The notes: generated by a model not told the origin, from the sequence alone. DNA of 64,000 bases from Megamerina dolium (GCA_963854835.1 OY978529.1:47487821-47551820), one strand, 5' to 3'. Positions 47,501-60,110 are shown, counted from the stretch's first letter. Made by a program: numbers and translations.

Positions 47501-50500
47501 GGGAAAAATACAAAAACAGAGTAAAATGTTCATTGTTGTTGCTTCACTCGATGACTCATAACTCCCGCACCTATCCATTATCTTTATCAATACCTTGATA
47601 TCTTCGTAAAAGTTTGATATTCTGAATTATTTGACGTTTTCTATTTTTGTATGGATTTTAAATTAGATCCTTTATGGGACTCATTCGGGATATTGTCTCA
47701 AATGCGAAATTATCAGGTCAGTCCATAAGTTCGTGCGTTATTTTTTCAATAGTTTCACAGTAGACGCTTTTTGCGTAAAAAAATGATTCGTGGGAGATAA
47801 AGGAACTATTTTTATTTTCTCTGTTGTATTGTGCATTCAACAAGTGATTTTCATCGCAGATAGAAGTACGAGTTTTTAAAAAATAAAATGGAATCTTCGA
47901 ACCAGTATAAGAGGCATATTTTGTATTTTTTTTTATAAAAGTGGAATGGAAAATGCAACAACTGCTGCTGCAGAAATAAACGCAACTCATGCGGAGAATA
48001 CCGTGAGTGTAAGGACTGCGCAAAAGTGGTTTTCCCCACTCTCTGGTCGTCCTGATGACTGGAACTCGTGGAAGCTGAGCCAAGTTTCACAGTCGATATG
48101 ATGGCTGAAAGGTTAAATTCATCACATGGAACAGTTTACAGGCACCTGGTTCAATTGAGCAAGGTTCCAAAGCTGGGAAAATGGGTTCCGCATAAACTTT
48201 CCGTCGCAAACCTTTAGCAGCTTGATGATGAGAGTTTTTCGAACCGTATTGTAACTGGGGACGAAAAATGGGTCCTTTACAAAAATTCTGTTCGCAAACG
48301 CCATTGGTTAGAAAAAGATGAAACATCAGAACAATCCCCCAAAGATGGCCTCCTGTTGGTGGGATATGGCTGATATCATTTATTTTGATCTGCTGGAACC
48401 AAACCAGACGATCACAGCTGATTATTATTGCCATAAGCTATCCAAACTGAATGAAGCACTTGAAAAAAAAAAATCGTCCATTTTTAGTCAATAGACGCAA
48501 AGTTTTGTTTCACCACGACAACGCAATACCGAATACCACAAGACAGACCTTAGGCAAACTCAACGAGCTCGGATGGGAGCGAATGCCGCATTCACCATAC
48601 TCTCCGGATACAATCGCACCTTGCGATTATCACCTTTTCTGTGGACTTCAGTCTCATTTAAGTCATAAGAACTACATCTCAAAAGATGAAAATACTGAAA
48701 ACTGAAATTTATTTTAAAATCACCTAAGAAAAACGCACGAACTTATGGACAGACGTGATATCTCTGTATAAAACGGGAGAAGAAAAATATTAAAAATTCA
48801 TATTTCGAAAACCATCTATCCAGTAAAAAAAATTCTATACTTAGGAAAAATATATTGGCATTAAACTAGCATTTTTTTTCATCACTTTGTAAACCAGTGT
48901 AATTCGAATTTCATCAAAATGATATCGAGTCCGAATGAATCGTAACGTGACAGTTTTTCGTGATATTTTGTACAAATCGTAAACTGTATTGGGACGTACA
49001 ATATTTATAAAAAAAAAAATATTTCAATAATTTATTGAATTTTTGATGAGACAAATCTGAGATTTTGTTTGATATGAAATGATTAGTTAATGGAAAATTC
49101 AAAGACAAAATATTAGGAGAAGTTTTCAGTTTATTGTGTAGCGATTTCATGAAAAACCCAATTTGACCTCTTTCATTGTGAACGTCATGTTGGTTTTTTT
49201 TTTTTTTTGTTTCTTTTTGAGAATCAAACTATCGCTTTTATCGCCCTTTGCATAGGTAGAGAATGATTTCAGGTCCTACAAAAACTCACCGTGAGCAGGG
49301 GCACTGAGGGTAATAAAGTGCCACAGGAACTAGCGAGAGCTGACTCATCCTCCCCACTGATAGGTGCGGAATCTTGTCATAATTGGGTTTTGGGTATCTT
49401 TAACAGTCTTCAGTCTGGTTTCGTGTGGTCCAATTCGTGCTGCTAGGTCACGCCTCCTTGATTGAGTGCCTTTTGCGAGGGGCTCTCAAAAATAGGTAGC
49501 CTTTTCCCGTGATATAACAAAATCCACTATATTTTTATAATATACGGTGACCAGATATTCTGATGCAAAAATAGGAATATATTTTTTAATGACAACAGAT
49601 TGGATTTTAACAGAAAATATAGGGTTTTAGACCACAAAACAGATGCTGGTGTAGATGACAATCAAAAATCGCCAAGATCGACTGATACAATTGTTATGTA
49701 ACATTAATTGTTTTTCCACATTGTATATTTTCAGTTGCGTTTTCCAAACTGAATCTTTTCGATGACAACAATAGCTTTTTCTCATCCTCTGCTACAACGT
49801 CATTTCAACAGTCGATGCTGCTAAAGAATAAGATGGCTGCTTCTGAATTTAGGCAAAACCAAATGAATAACACTAATGCGCCACACTTGCCAGATTTGTT
49901 AAATGGCAAGTATTTTTATTAATTCATTTCAATATATTTTTAATAATTTTCATTTTCAACTTTATAAACAGGCATAGATGGTTATCAAAATAACACACTA
50001 AATTCGAATGGTAAGTGTGTATTGGCTATTGTCAAATACTTGCAAGCTAATAATAATGCTTATTTTTTGGTATCCTACAGAATGGGAGGAGGCATTCAAA
50101 AATATCAAATTGCGCAACAAACAAATGGAGGATCAACTGCAACAGCAACAGGTATACCAGCATCAACAACTACATCATCAGCAACAGTTGCAGCAAGAGG
50201 AATTTTTACGTATTCAGGAAATACAAAAACGTAATAGTTTATTGAATAACATTGGAGTCACACAAATGAATACATTGCACAATGGTGAGTTGCAGTTAAT
50301 CATACCAAAGAAAAGAGAGAACAAAATTCATTTAATTCATTTAATATTCCAGACTTTCCGAATGTGTCAAATAATTTCCAAAATGCTATTGATTTCAATC
50401 GGTTATCGCAAGCCATGCTGTTGCAACAGCAACAACAACAACAGCAGCAGCAACAGCAACAAATGTTACAACACCAGCAACAGACAACAACACATCCAAT

Positions 50501-53500
50501 AGCAGAACACTTGTTGAATAGCAGTTTATTCGGTACGAATATGTCGAAATTTTTCGATTTTCATAAAAATCAACAACAAATACAACAAGTAAGTGAACGA
50601 ATAGAGATGATGTGAAGAAAATGTATTCAATGTATTGAATTAACCTTACCTTGACTCTCAATCTCTGTAGCAATATCATCTAAATGGAGGAAATTCTGGT
50701 TATATGACACCAATTCAAGAAAATAATCGCATCAATTCACAGTTTTTGGATCAATCTAATAGTAAGTTGAAAATATTAAACGACAGTGATTTTTATTTTT
50801 GATTAATTTCTTCTCGTTGCTACATTTGTGTTTCTATTTTAGGCCTTATTACGCCATTGCAACAGCAACAGCAACAACAACAACAGCTACAAAAGCAAAG
50901 ACTGCTTGGGAAATTTGATCCAGTGGTAAATATTCAACCTTATCGGGAACTTTATATGCATGGAACCTATCATACCATGCATTTTTTATTTCCTCACGAA
51001 CAAATTTTGTGTGAATGAGAAATCACTCATGTTTTTATTTTGATTTTGTGGCAAAGAAAGCTTTTGTGGCTTATAAATTTTTATATTTTGGAATGATTAG
51101 TGCTTTGAAGAGGAAAATAATTTCACTCAGCAGTTCGCTGTCCAGGGTGTCCAGAAGGATTTTACACGACAAGTTTACAAATGCAAATAAAATGCATAAT
51201 ACTTAAGAAATATTTGAATATATGTGCATATATATCTTTATGGTTTTCACCCACAGAACACAGAATACCAAGATTGCACCCATCTTTTACCACTAGTCGT
51301 TTCCCAGTGAATTTGACAGATTGTGACGTCACAGTAGTTTTCAGAGTTGCATTATTCATTCATTATTCTGCTTTGTTTACATTTTTATTTTTCATGTGCT
51401 CGCCATTTTGTCCGCTATTTTCTTTCGCAGTTGTACTACTACGACGTCACAACTAGAAAACTCGTCTCTGATGGGCTCAATCTTAAGTTGTATCATTCTT
51501 GGTTTTCATTTTTACTTGTTTATTTATATATACACACATATAAACATTTTTAAATTTACATTAATGGTACATTTGAACGGTCGATTGATTAAAATGGGCG
51601 GAACGGACGCACATTACCGTTACCGTTACCATGTTATTGAGGGAATCATGCAACTTCTTCCTTTCCCTACATAAAATAATTGTTAAAATGAAGTAAATTT
51701 ATTAATAAATTTTATGGTTTCGGATGAAAAAAATTGCATTTACGATTAGGGAAATTTTTCGAATATGCAAGATATTCCCCATATGAAGTTCACGAAAAGA
51801 AAATCAAAAATTTTGGAATTTTTCCATTGGGAATGGCATTCATATGAAGTTCCCGATAATGCTGATTATATCGTAAACATAAATAAGTAGTCTGTCACTA
51901 GAAATTATTCCAATTGACAACTTTTTGAAAATTTGGATGTTTGGGAACAATTTCCATGGACCGACTCCTTATGTAGATTGTTTTTTCTATGTATCATTCT
52001 CTAATTAATAAATTACATTGAAAGTTATCACAGCAACAACATCCACATCCGTCCCAAAATCCACAATCACAGGGTATGCAGCAGCAGCAACAACAGGCGC
52101 AACAAACTCGATTACCAAATCATCAATATTCGCAGAATGCATCTGTTGATGACGATTTAGGTAGTACAAAACCAATCGAATCAGTTCAAATTTAATAAAA
52201 AAAAGCGTATTGTAATTAATAACACAATTTGATATTTTGCTTAGGTTTTGATCCTTTCATCGAAACACAAAAGGCATTGGCCGAGCTAATGGAAAATGAA
52301 GTGGTGCAACAACAAAATGCCACATCGACAGGCGGTAATACAGCAGGGGTGAAACCACATCAACAGCAGCAGCAGCAGCAGCAACATCAACAACATCCAC
52401 ATCAATTGCAAGAAAATTTGCAGCGCACACGCATGCCACCACCAGGATTTAATCATATGAATGCTTTTGGATTTGGAGTACCACGTAGCATTAATACTAG
52501 CAAAATATTACCATTTGTAAATATGGCAAATAACGGTCAACCACCGCAACAACAACAACAACAACAGATATCATCCAACTCATGGAACCCACATTTAGCA
52601 TCATTCCAGCAGCAACAGCAACAACAGAAGCAGCCATTAAATGATGCACAATTGCATGCAATGAATCAAGGTCAAAATCCGAATGGTGTAAAGGGTATGC
52701 GTTGTTGTTTTTAATTGTTTATTTAAAATTTCTTGCACAAATTACCATTTTCTCTATACAAAAAAGGTTACAGCAATAATGATTGGACAGCCATGGATCC
52801 GGCTATACTGTCTTTACGTCAATTTTCTTCGTTTCCTCAACAACAACCGCAACAAATGTCTCATAATGCGCAGCAACAACCGGACATGTTTATGCAACAT
52901 CTAACGCCACAACAACAGGGTGGTCATTCTGGTATGACTACATACATCATATATCATGCAATATTTGTAAACTTTCTAATTTAATGTTTCATGTAATTTT
53001 ATTGTAGGTTTCGGCACACAACAACATCTTCATGGTGGTGGTGTTAATATGCCGAACACCATTTTGAACCCACAGCAATCTACACAGGCGCAGGTAAGTG
53101 CCAATGTACAAGGCATCAATTTATCAATTTAACCTTAAAGCGCGCGCTGCGAGTGTCAATTTGATGCAATTCTTTAAAAAACAAATTTTTATATTTTTGT
53201 TATTTTGTTCAATTTTACATCTGAGACTTTGGCTCAATGTTTAAATCGTATATGAATATTTTATGTGTTATATTAGTGACAATAGATGTCTCTTAGAGGC
53301 TGTACTATTATAAATATAAAATACAATCATACATTAAAATCAAATACCCTTGAGGGTTAATCAATATGCATATAAAAATTATAAATGGAAAGTACAAGTA
53401 AATGGACATTACCTTACTCGAATCCGTAGAGAGCTAGAAAGAAAATCAAACAGTTTAAGAATCGATCAAATCAATTGCAAAAATATACAGACATGTTTTG

Positions 53501-56500
53501 AAATTACACTTTCCAATCTATTAATTGATTAGATCAATTGTCGAAATGTCCAAAATAAGTTGTTTGAATTCCAAAGCACAACATCTTTTGATTGTTTCGT
53601 GAAGAAATTTAAATTATTATTTTTAGATTTCTATTGATTTCATTTTTTAATCATAATTTTTTTTTTTTTTTCTTCAAGAAGAAACATTTCTTATTTTATT
53701 TTCTTTTTTTTTGCTCACGAATAAAAAATTTTTTTCTATACAAATTTTTTTGAGTTAAAGTTTTTTTTTTGCTAAATTGAATGAAACTAATAAAAATTTC
53801 ACCATGCTCACAACAAAGTTGTATGACGTTTTGAGTTTTATTTTTGAAGAAAAAACTTACACACAAAAATTAATTTTTATTCTTGAGCAAAAATAAGACT
53901 GAAAAGGTGATTTTTAGTTCTGAGCAAAAAAAAAAACATTAAACGCAAAAAATTATTTTTATTCTTGAAGAATAAAATAAATATCGAACAATTTTTATTA
54001 AAAATAAAAAAAAATAATAATTTATATCGTAGATTAAAAAATATTTAAATCACAAAAAAAAAACTCAAAGGTGATTTTTAGTACTGAGCAAAAAAAAAAA
54101 AAAAATTAAACGCAGAAAATAATGTTTATTGTTGAAGAATAAAGTAAATATCAAATAATTTTTATTAAAGATAAAAAAAAATAATTTATATCGTAGATTA
54201 AAAAATATTTAAATCACAAAAAAAAACAAAGGTGATTTTTAGTACTGAGCAAAAAAAAAAAAAATTAAACGCAGAAAATAATGTTTATTGTTGAAGAATA
54301 AAGTAAATATCAAACAATTTTTATTAAAAATAAAAAAAAAAAAATCTATATGGTGGATCAAAAAAAATTTAAATCACAAAAAAGACTCAAAAGGCGATTT
54401 TTAGTTTAGAAGAAAAAAAAAAAAAGATTAAATGCAAAAAATAATTTTTATTCTTATAGAAAAAAAAAAATATCAAATAATTTTTATTAAAGATAAAAAA
54501 AAAAAATTTATATCGTACATAAAAAAAATTGAAATCACAAAATAATCATTAAATTTTGATTTTTAAATATTGGTTATAACAATTATAATCTGTTATATAG
54601 TTTATCTCCATATAGACATTTTAGGTGCGGTGGTAACGAATTTTATTTAAAAAAAAAAGTCCCAACCGGTGAGAAATTCTTTTTATCGCGAATTTCGAAT
54701 TTAGAAGGCCCAAGCGATGAGTGTTTTTAAATCAATCTCGTACGAATTTGAAATTCAGAACATGCAAATTGTTTAACATTTTTGTACAATTGATCAAATC
54801 AATGTGAATGTGATATTATATTACATATTTCTACTTTTTTCTTTTATTATGCTGATTAAGCAAGTTTAAGTTTTATTATTTGTCATCAGCAGCAATTACT
54901 TACAGTATTGTGCAAAACTTAAGCAACTGGCATAGTGCTCTCATTGATTTCAAATTTACTAAAAAATAAAAGCGCTTAGATTGAATGTTTTAATATTTAG
55001 TTCCTTCATTAAATACATAAAAAACAACAACAACAAAAGTTCAGTATTCTTACGAAATTAACTGTAAACAACAAAAAACAAATTATACTCATATTTCATC
55101 TGTGCAAAACTTAAGCAACTCGGAGTGCAAAGGTGTTCGATATTTCTTTGTTCAGAAAATAACGGATCTTTTTCGGAGTTTTTTCTGCTTTGTGCATTAA
55201 CATTGATCTAACTCAGTACAAAAAAGTCTTTCTTAGCGCACAGTTCTTTCAAACATATTGAAATCCAAAATGCAACGTGTCCGTTATAGTCATCAATTTA
55301 AGATGAAGGTTATATCGTTATTTAAGGAAGGAAAACCACAGAATGACATTGCAAAATCATTAAATATCAACAAATCTATGATATCAAGATGGATACGATT
55401 ATTTGAAAAAACTGGTAGCGTTACAGATCGAAATTCAGGAGGAAGACCCCAAAAAATTTCTTATAGGGAAGCTATTCAAATTAAAAAATTGATTAAAAAA
55501 AATCCGTTCATGTCTTCAAAAGATATAGTAAATACTCTTAATTTAAATGTCGATTCAAGCACAGTAAGAAGGCATTTGATTAAAGTTGGTTTAAAAAGCT
55601 ACAAAGCGGTAAAGAAACCAATGCTTACACCAAAACATGTAAAAAAAAGGTATGTTTGGTTTAATGCAAAACAAACAACAAACAAAAACAACAACATATA
55701 TTTTTTTTCCAGACTTGAATTTGCTAAGAAGTACGTGGGCTGGTCCATAAAAAAGTGGTTTGGCGTACTGTTCAGTGATGAAGTTAAAATAAATTTATTT
55801 AATTCAGACGGAATAATAAGAGTTCGACATGCGAAAGGTGAAGGCCTCAATCCGCGATACTGTAAAATGACTGTAAAGCATGGAGGAGGGAACGTCATGG
55901 TGTGGGCGTGTTTTTCGGGGAGTGGACTTGGTCCGTTGCATAGGATTGACCACAAAATGGACAGATTTATGTATAAGAACATCTTAGAAACTGCAATGTT
56001 GCCTTTTGCGGAATAGAATATGCCACTTCGATGGAAGTTTGTGAAGGATTGGCTACAGTCAAATAAGATTCAAGTGCTTGATTGGCCGGCACAATCGCCC
56101 GACTTGAATCCTATTGAAAATTTGTTTTCAATTTTAAAACGAGGCTTGGGCTCAAAGCGCTTTAAAAATAAAGACGAACTATTTTTAGGCCTCAAAACTG
56201 AATGGGAAAATATAAATAAATCATATTTAACGAAATTAGTAGCTTCTATGCCCAAAAGGTGTGCTGCAGTAATTAAAAATAAGGGATACTACACAAAATA
56301 TTAAAAGTTGCTTAAGTTTTGCACAGATAAATATGAGTATAATTTGTTTTTTGTTGTTTACAGTTAATTTCGTAAGAATACCGAACTTTTGTTGTTGTTT
56401 TTTTTATGTATTTAATGAAGGAACAAATAAATATTAAAACATTCAATCTAAGCGCTTTTATTTTTTAGTAAATTTGAAATCAATGAGAGCACTATGCCAG

Positions 56501-57356
56501 TTGCTTAAGTTTTGCACAATACTGTATGTTCTGTTCTGAAGGATAGATATTAACTAGTATTCCTACGTCATGTTTGACGTAAATGGTTTCTATTCAATTT
56601 GGAATAAAAAAAAAATAATATATGTACAAGGTGGATCAAATAGTTTGGAATAAGTGAAAATATATTTTGCCAAATTCGGTTTTATTTTTCAGCATACATT
56701 CCTTTTAAGACAATACAGCGAGTCGAAAGAGCTTTTCATTTTTTTGTTTTGTCCTAAAAGTAGACTTTCGAAAACTCTCCAAAATATGCCTTAGTTTCAG
56801 AAACGACTTCTTCATTGGAGTAAAGTCGCTTATCGGATTATTCCAAACTTTTTTGATCCACTTAGTATGTTGGTATATGATAGCTCTTGATTTCGTATAT
56901 CAAAAGCGTACTCATTTTATAAAATTACAGACGTCTATAATGTTTAAAGTTATGAGTTGAAATATTTGTATCATTATTCACATATATGATGATTAATCGT
57001 ATTCATATTTTATTTTATTTTTCGCTCTTTTTTTTTTTCTCTAAACAACGTAATGCGTATGTGCCACATCCTGATAATTTGGTACGTCTTCTGTGGTTTC
57101 TGACTGTGTTATATATATGTGTAACCAACAACAATGATGTATGCATGTCTTAAACGACTGCATTATTATTATTACTATGTTATAGGTAAACTTTTCACCA
57201 TCAAATTGGTTGAGTGCCGAACAGAGTTTATTCATGAATAGCTTAGCAAATGGATTTACTGCGAATGCTTTCGACAAGATGTCATCAATACCAATGCCAC
57301 CAGGTATTCATTCCAGCAATTTGAATAAGCAACAGAAAGCAGAATGTATAAATTAA
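44579..57356 (+). CDS. Cnot4: Cnot4 (CCR4-NOT E3 ubiquitin ligase), 17 coding exons
   Basis: An E3 ubiquitin ligase tied to the CCR4-NOT deadenylase, acting in mRNA decay and co-translational quality control. Exons: 44579-44686, 44747-44860, 44928-45077, 45575-45661, 45750-45968, 46052-47375, 49735-49905, 49972-50010, 50081-50284, 50353-50588, 50671-50761, 50843-50925, 52034-52160, 52245-52694, 52767-52931, 53008-53093, 57186-57356. The total is 3825 nt, or 1274 codons plus TAA. A C4C4 RING has cysteines at 14, 17, 31, 33, 38, 41, 53 and 56. An RRM follows (LVFVVGL at 110-116, GPSASAYVTY at 154-163), then a CCCH finger at C196, C205, C210 and H214. Exon 6 is Ser/Asn-rich. Later exons are Q-rich but keep DDDLGFDPFIETQKALAEL, shared with vertebrate CNOT4. 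Intron 7 is GC-AG; all others are GT-AG. The ORF is unusually long because of its low-complexity regions. Confidence 0.95.
45078..45574. other. Cnot4 intron 3
   Basis: About 500 bp of intronic sequence with no recognisable element. Confidence 0.6.
47376..49734. other. Cnot4 intron 6 with mariner
   Basis: The intron holds the mariner at 47713-48758. A less AT-rich stretch at about 49230-49500 looks like an old LINE leader, but I cannot name it. The rest is AT-rich. Confidence 0.6.
47713..48758 (+). mobile_element. Mariner element with both inverted repeats, inactive
   Basis: 1046 bp flanked by TA (47711-47712 and 48759-48760). The left end reads TCAGGTCAGTCCATAAGTTC and the right end is its inverse with two mismatches. 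Frames on the plus strand give SVRTAQKWFSPLSGRP, VTGDEKWVLYKN (first aspartate), VLFHHDNAIPNT (second) and YSPDTIAPCDYHLF (third, DD34D spacing region). Several frameshifts and stops separate them, so the transposase is dead, but all three aspartates are still readable. Confidence 0.85.
50926..52033. other. Cnot4 intron 12
   Basis: 1.1 kb. It contains an inverted pair around two GACGTC words (about 51323 and 51450). One of them is the perfect palindrome TGACGTCA, a CRE-type site. No gene is recognised; the plus-strand ORFs are intronic. Confidence 0.5.
53896..54560. repeat. Tandem array, about 162-bp period
   Basis: A unit marked by the word GGTGATTTTTAG recurs at about 53906, 54070, 54231 and (as GGCGATTTTTAG) 54393, so the spacing is 161-164 bp. 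Each unit also carries AACGCA(A/G)AAA, a TTTTTATTAAA block and ATCACAAAA. A partial unit ends the array near 54560. It is extremely A/T-rich. Confidence 0.75.
54903..56524 (+). mobile_element. Tc1-like transposon with long IR/DR ends, inactive
   Basis: 1622 bp flanked by TA (54901-54902 and 56525-56526). The terminal inverted repeats are about 220 bp and almost identical between the two ends. Each carries an outer and an inner direct repeat of TGTGCAAAACTTAAGCAACT, the IR/DR layout of several fly Tc1 elements. The transposase at 55270-56304 is broken (see the separate entry). The near-identical ends suggest recent insertion. Confidence 0.9.
55270..56304 (+). pseudogene. Tc1-like transposase, disabled
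   Basis: It starts MQRVRYSHQFKMKVISLFKE and has a paired-like helix-turn-helix pair (to about residue 110). A 63-bp GT-AG intron (55650-55712) then joins KHVKK-R to LEFAKKYVGW. The first catalytic aspartate is in LFSDEVKINLF, and the DD34E end is in SPDLNPIENLFS. Two lesions disable it: a TAG at 56014-56016, and a deletion right after PLRWKF that removes about a dozen residues including the second aspartate. A small intron near this place is also known in the Minos transposase. Confidence 0.85.
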
Positions 57357-57469
57357 ATCGAGAATATACACATAAACAAATCTTGTAACCTACCCAATGA
57401 CAAAAAACACCCATTAACAACCTTATTATCCTAACTATTTACTCAACTACTATCAATATTATAATATTG

Positions 57470-57475
57470 AATAAA
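57470..57475 (+). promoter_or_regulatory. Polyadenylation signal AATAAA (Cnot4)
   Basis: A canonical hexamer shortly after the Cnot4 stop. A second hexamer lies at 58367, so the 3' UTR could be about 0.1 or 1.0 kb long. Confidence 0.45.
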
Positions 57476-57581
57476 CGGTTGCGCGCAACATTTAATGAAA
57501 AGCTGGCGGTATAATAAATTGTCGTAGTCTAATTTAGAAATTTTTGAAAAACACTTAGAATTTATATTCATATATACATAT

Positions 57582-57717
<136 letters not shown>

Positions 57718-58017
57718 AATAGAATTGGATCGATAATGAATACGAAGATGCATATAATAATAATAATATCGGATGATGAAATATGAGAATAAGATGGACG
57801 TTTGAAAGAAATACGATTTAAATAATACGAAGCACGACGCGATAAGATGAACAACAGCAGCAATCGACGAAATTGAAATTCTCGAGAAACCACATTCAAA
57901 CTTACTATATTTTTTTTAATATTGTCGATTTAATCAACAATCAAAAGAAGAACGAGAGATATTTGATGAGTTTTTACCTGTTATACATATATATGTGTGT
58001 GTATATAAATAAATAAA

Positions 58018-58195
<178 letters not shown>

Positions 58196-58221
58196 ATAAA
58201 TCGATGTACACATTGTTTAAA

Positions 58222-58224
<3 letters not shown>

Positions 58225-58258
<34 letters not shown>
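58225..58258. repeat. ATT trinucleotide run
   Basis: About eleven ATT units in the distal Cnot4 3' region. Confidence 0.9.
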
Positions 58259-59204
58259 TCATTATAATAAAGCTGTATGTATGTGTATATCTATCTGCAT
58301 ATGTGTACATATGCATATATCGAATATATTACATTTATATTAAAACAAACAAAGAATACATAAAACAATAAAACGAATTATATACCAACAAACTACGGGT
58401 TTACAAACATGTTGTTTTTTTTTCCTTTGTTGAGTTTTAATTGAGTCCCACGGGCCCACTTAGCCATAAGACTGAGCACGAAGCACGTCCGAATGTCATA
58501 CGGAACTGGTAATCGGGTAATCGATCAGCAACAACCAGGAGTCGAATCGTTTAATTCGTGAACGGAATATGAACAAAATTAAATTACATGATACGACAAA
58601 CATACAATTTTTTTTAATTGTACCATATTACCCACCTTCTTCCTTTTAGCAAGTCACACTCGACAGGCAAGTATCAAATTAGTTCAAAAAAATACAAAAC
58701 AATCAAAATAAATCACTGAAAGTGGCTGTAATATTTTGTATGAATTTCTCTAAATACCTTACAATGATAGGTAAATTAAATAATAAACAATTTAACAGCC
58801 ATGCGGTCACAAACACCTTGAAACTGCATTCAATCCTCTTAAATTGTGATGCATTATTGATAGTACTATATGGTATGCTATAGGGGTAGATAAAATATTT
58901 TTTTACGTGATAAAGTAGGAAGATATATAAGGAATATTATGATAATTCACGACTCGCCGATATGTTTTAGCGACTCGCCCAAAATGTCATTATAACAAAC
59001 GAGTTGTTAGCTTTGAAGTATCGAAGGCGACATCTATTAAACCAGTAGAGGAATCAAACTTTTATCTTTCATCCTTCATTTGAACACACCGAAAATTTTA
59101 TTTTTAAGTTGACAAATCAGTGTAATTTTTGCAATGGGAAAAAATCGAATATCGTGCAATAATAAAATTCTTTGGTTTGGAAGTTTTATCACGCAACAGA
59201 AATT

Positions 59205-59430
59205 AAGGTATCTGCCAGTTAGCCGGTTCCGAATTTCAGAATTCTTCTGACATCACTTGTTCTGAGCTTTGTCACAGAACTCTTTTAGAAATGTTTCCAT
59301 AGCAAATTATTACGGCTGGAAGAATTGTCAATTGCTTGCCGACATTAGAGTTGTAACAGTCTGGGATTGAAGCAACGACCTACGGATCAGATTGACAACG
59401 CACTAACCACTGAGCTACGGCACCACCCAA
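59205..59430 (-). mobile_element. tRNA-derived SINE, 3'-truncated copy
   Basis: On the minus strand it has the head GGTGCCGTAGCTCAGTGGTT and part of the body. The stretch after the B box is rearranged compared with other copies (a short deletion around the TTCGAACGG block). Confidence 0.7.
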
Positions 59431-59661
59431 TTGTATACCTATTAAAAAATCACCATTTTTTGATCGGCACAAAAGGTCCCGCTTGTAGTGGTGCCCAGTA
59501 CAATTGGTGACGTTTAACAGAACAGCCTTCAAACCACTTCTGGACGAATCTGGACTGTGCGCCATTTTACCTCACGAGCTATATTACTTCTTCCGCACTG
59601 ATCCACAAATTTGGTCGGAAGTATTTCCGATACACCAAGAGGTGGCCCAAAATATTGAAAT

Positions 59662-60110
59662 ATACAACACCTTTCAACGAGAGGTGTCATTTTTATATAA
59701 AAAAAACGCAATAATTTTGTGAAAAGAGCTGATAATTTTATTTTAATACAAACTCAGGTTAGTGGTGGAACATAATATCTGCCAAACGTTCGCCGTGACT
59801 CATTTTGCATATGGCCATTCTTTTGATGAAATTTTACATCATATTATTCACACTTCAAAAATATGACCCAATTACACCACCACTCCAAAAACCGCACCAA
59901 ACTGGTACTCGGTGTCGATGGATTGGTTGTTCGACCATATCTCTTGGGACAGATTTGATTACTCATTTACCCAGACAGATGAAAATCATGCTCACAATAA
60001 TAATTTAAGAGAATAAAAATAATTTTGTTTGAGAAATCATGATCTCCTTCATGCATTTCGAGCACCCAATTAGAAATTTTAAATGACACCTCTTGTTGAA
60101 ATACCCTGTA
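59662..60110. mobile_element. Inverted-repeat element with TACAGGGT end
   Basis: The left end contains TTTCAACGAGAGGTGTCATT. The right end, inverted, reads TACAGGGTATTTCAACAAGA followed by GGTGTCATTT. The two ends match over about 25-30 bp with several mismatches. The interior (about 450 bp) has no intact ORF. The TACAGGGT end resembles that at 27704, which suggests the same broad IS630-type group. Confidence 0.55.

Larger units (their letters stand above)
53094..57185. other. Cnot4 intron 16 with tandem array and Tc1 element
   Basis: A 4.1-kb intron, the largest in the gene. It contains AT-rich low-complexity sequence, a tandem array (about 53896-54560) and a Tc1-like element (54903-56524). 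The remaining 56.5-57.2 kb shows nothing else. Confidence 0.7.

Noticed and set aside
47718..48434. Minus-strand ORFs of 115-121 codons
   Set aside because: They are antisense to the mariner transposase frames.
49906..49910. GT donor at 49910 for Cnot4 exon 7
   Set aside because: It would add two bases and lead to a stop within eight codons of the next exon; the GC donor keeps the frame.
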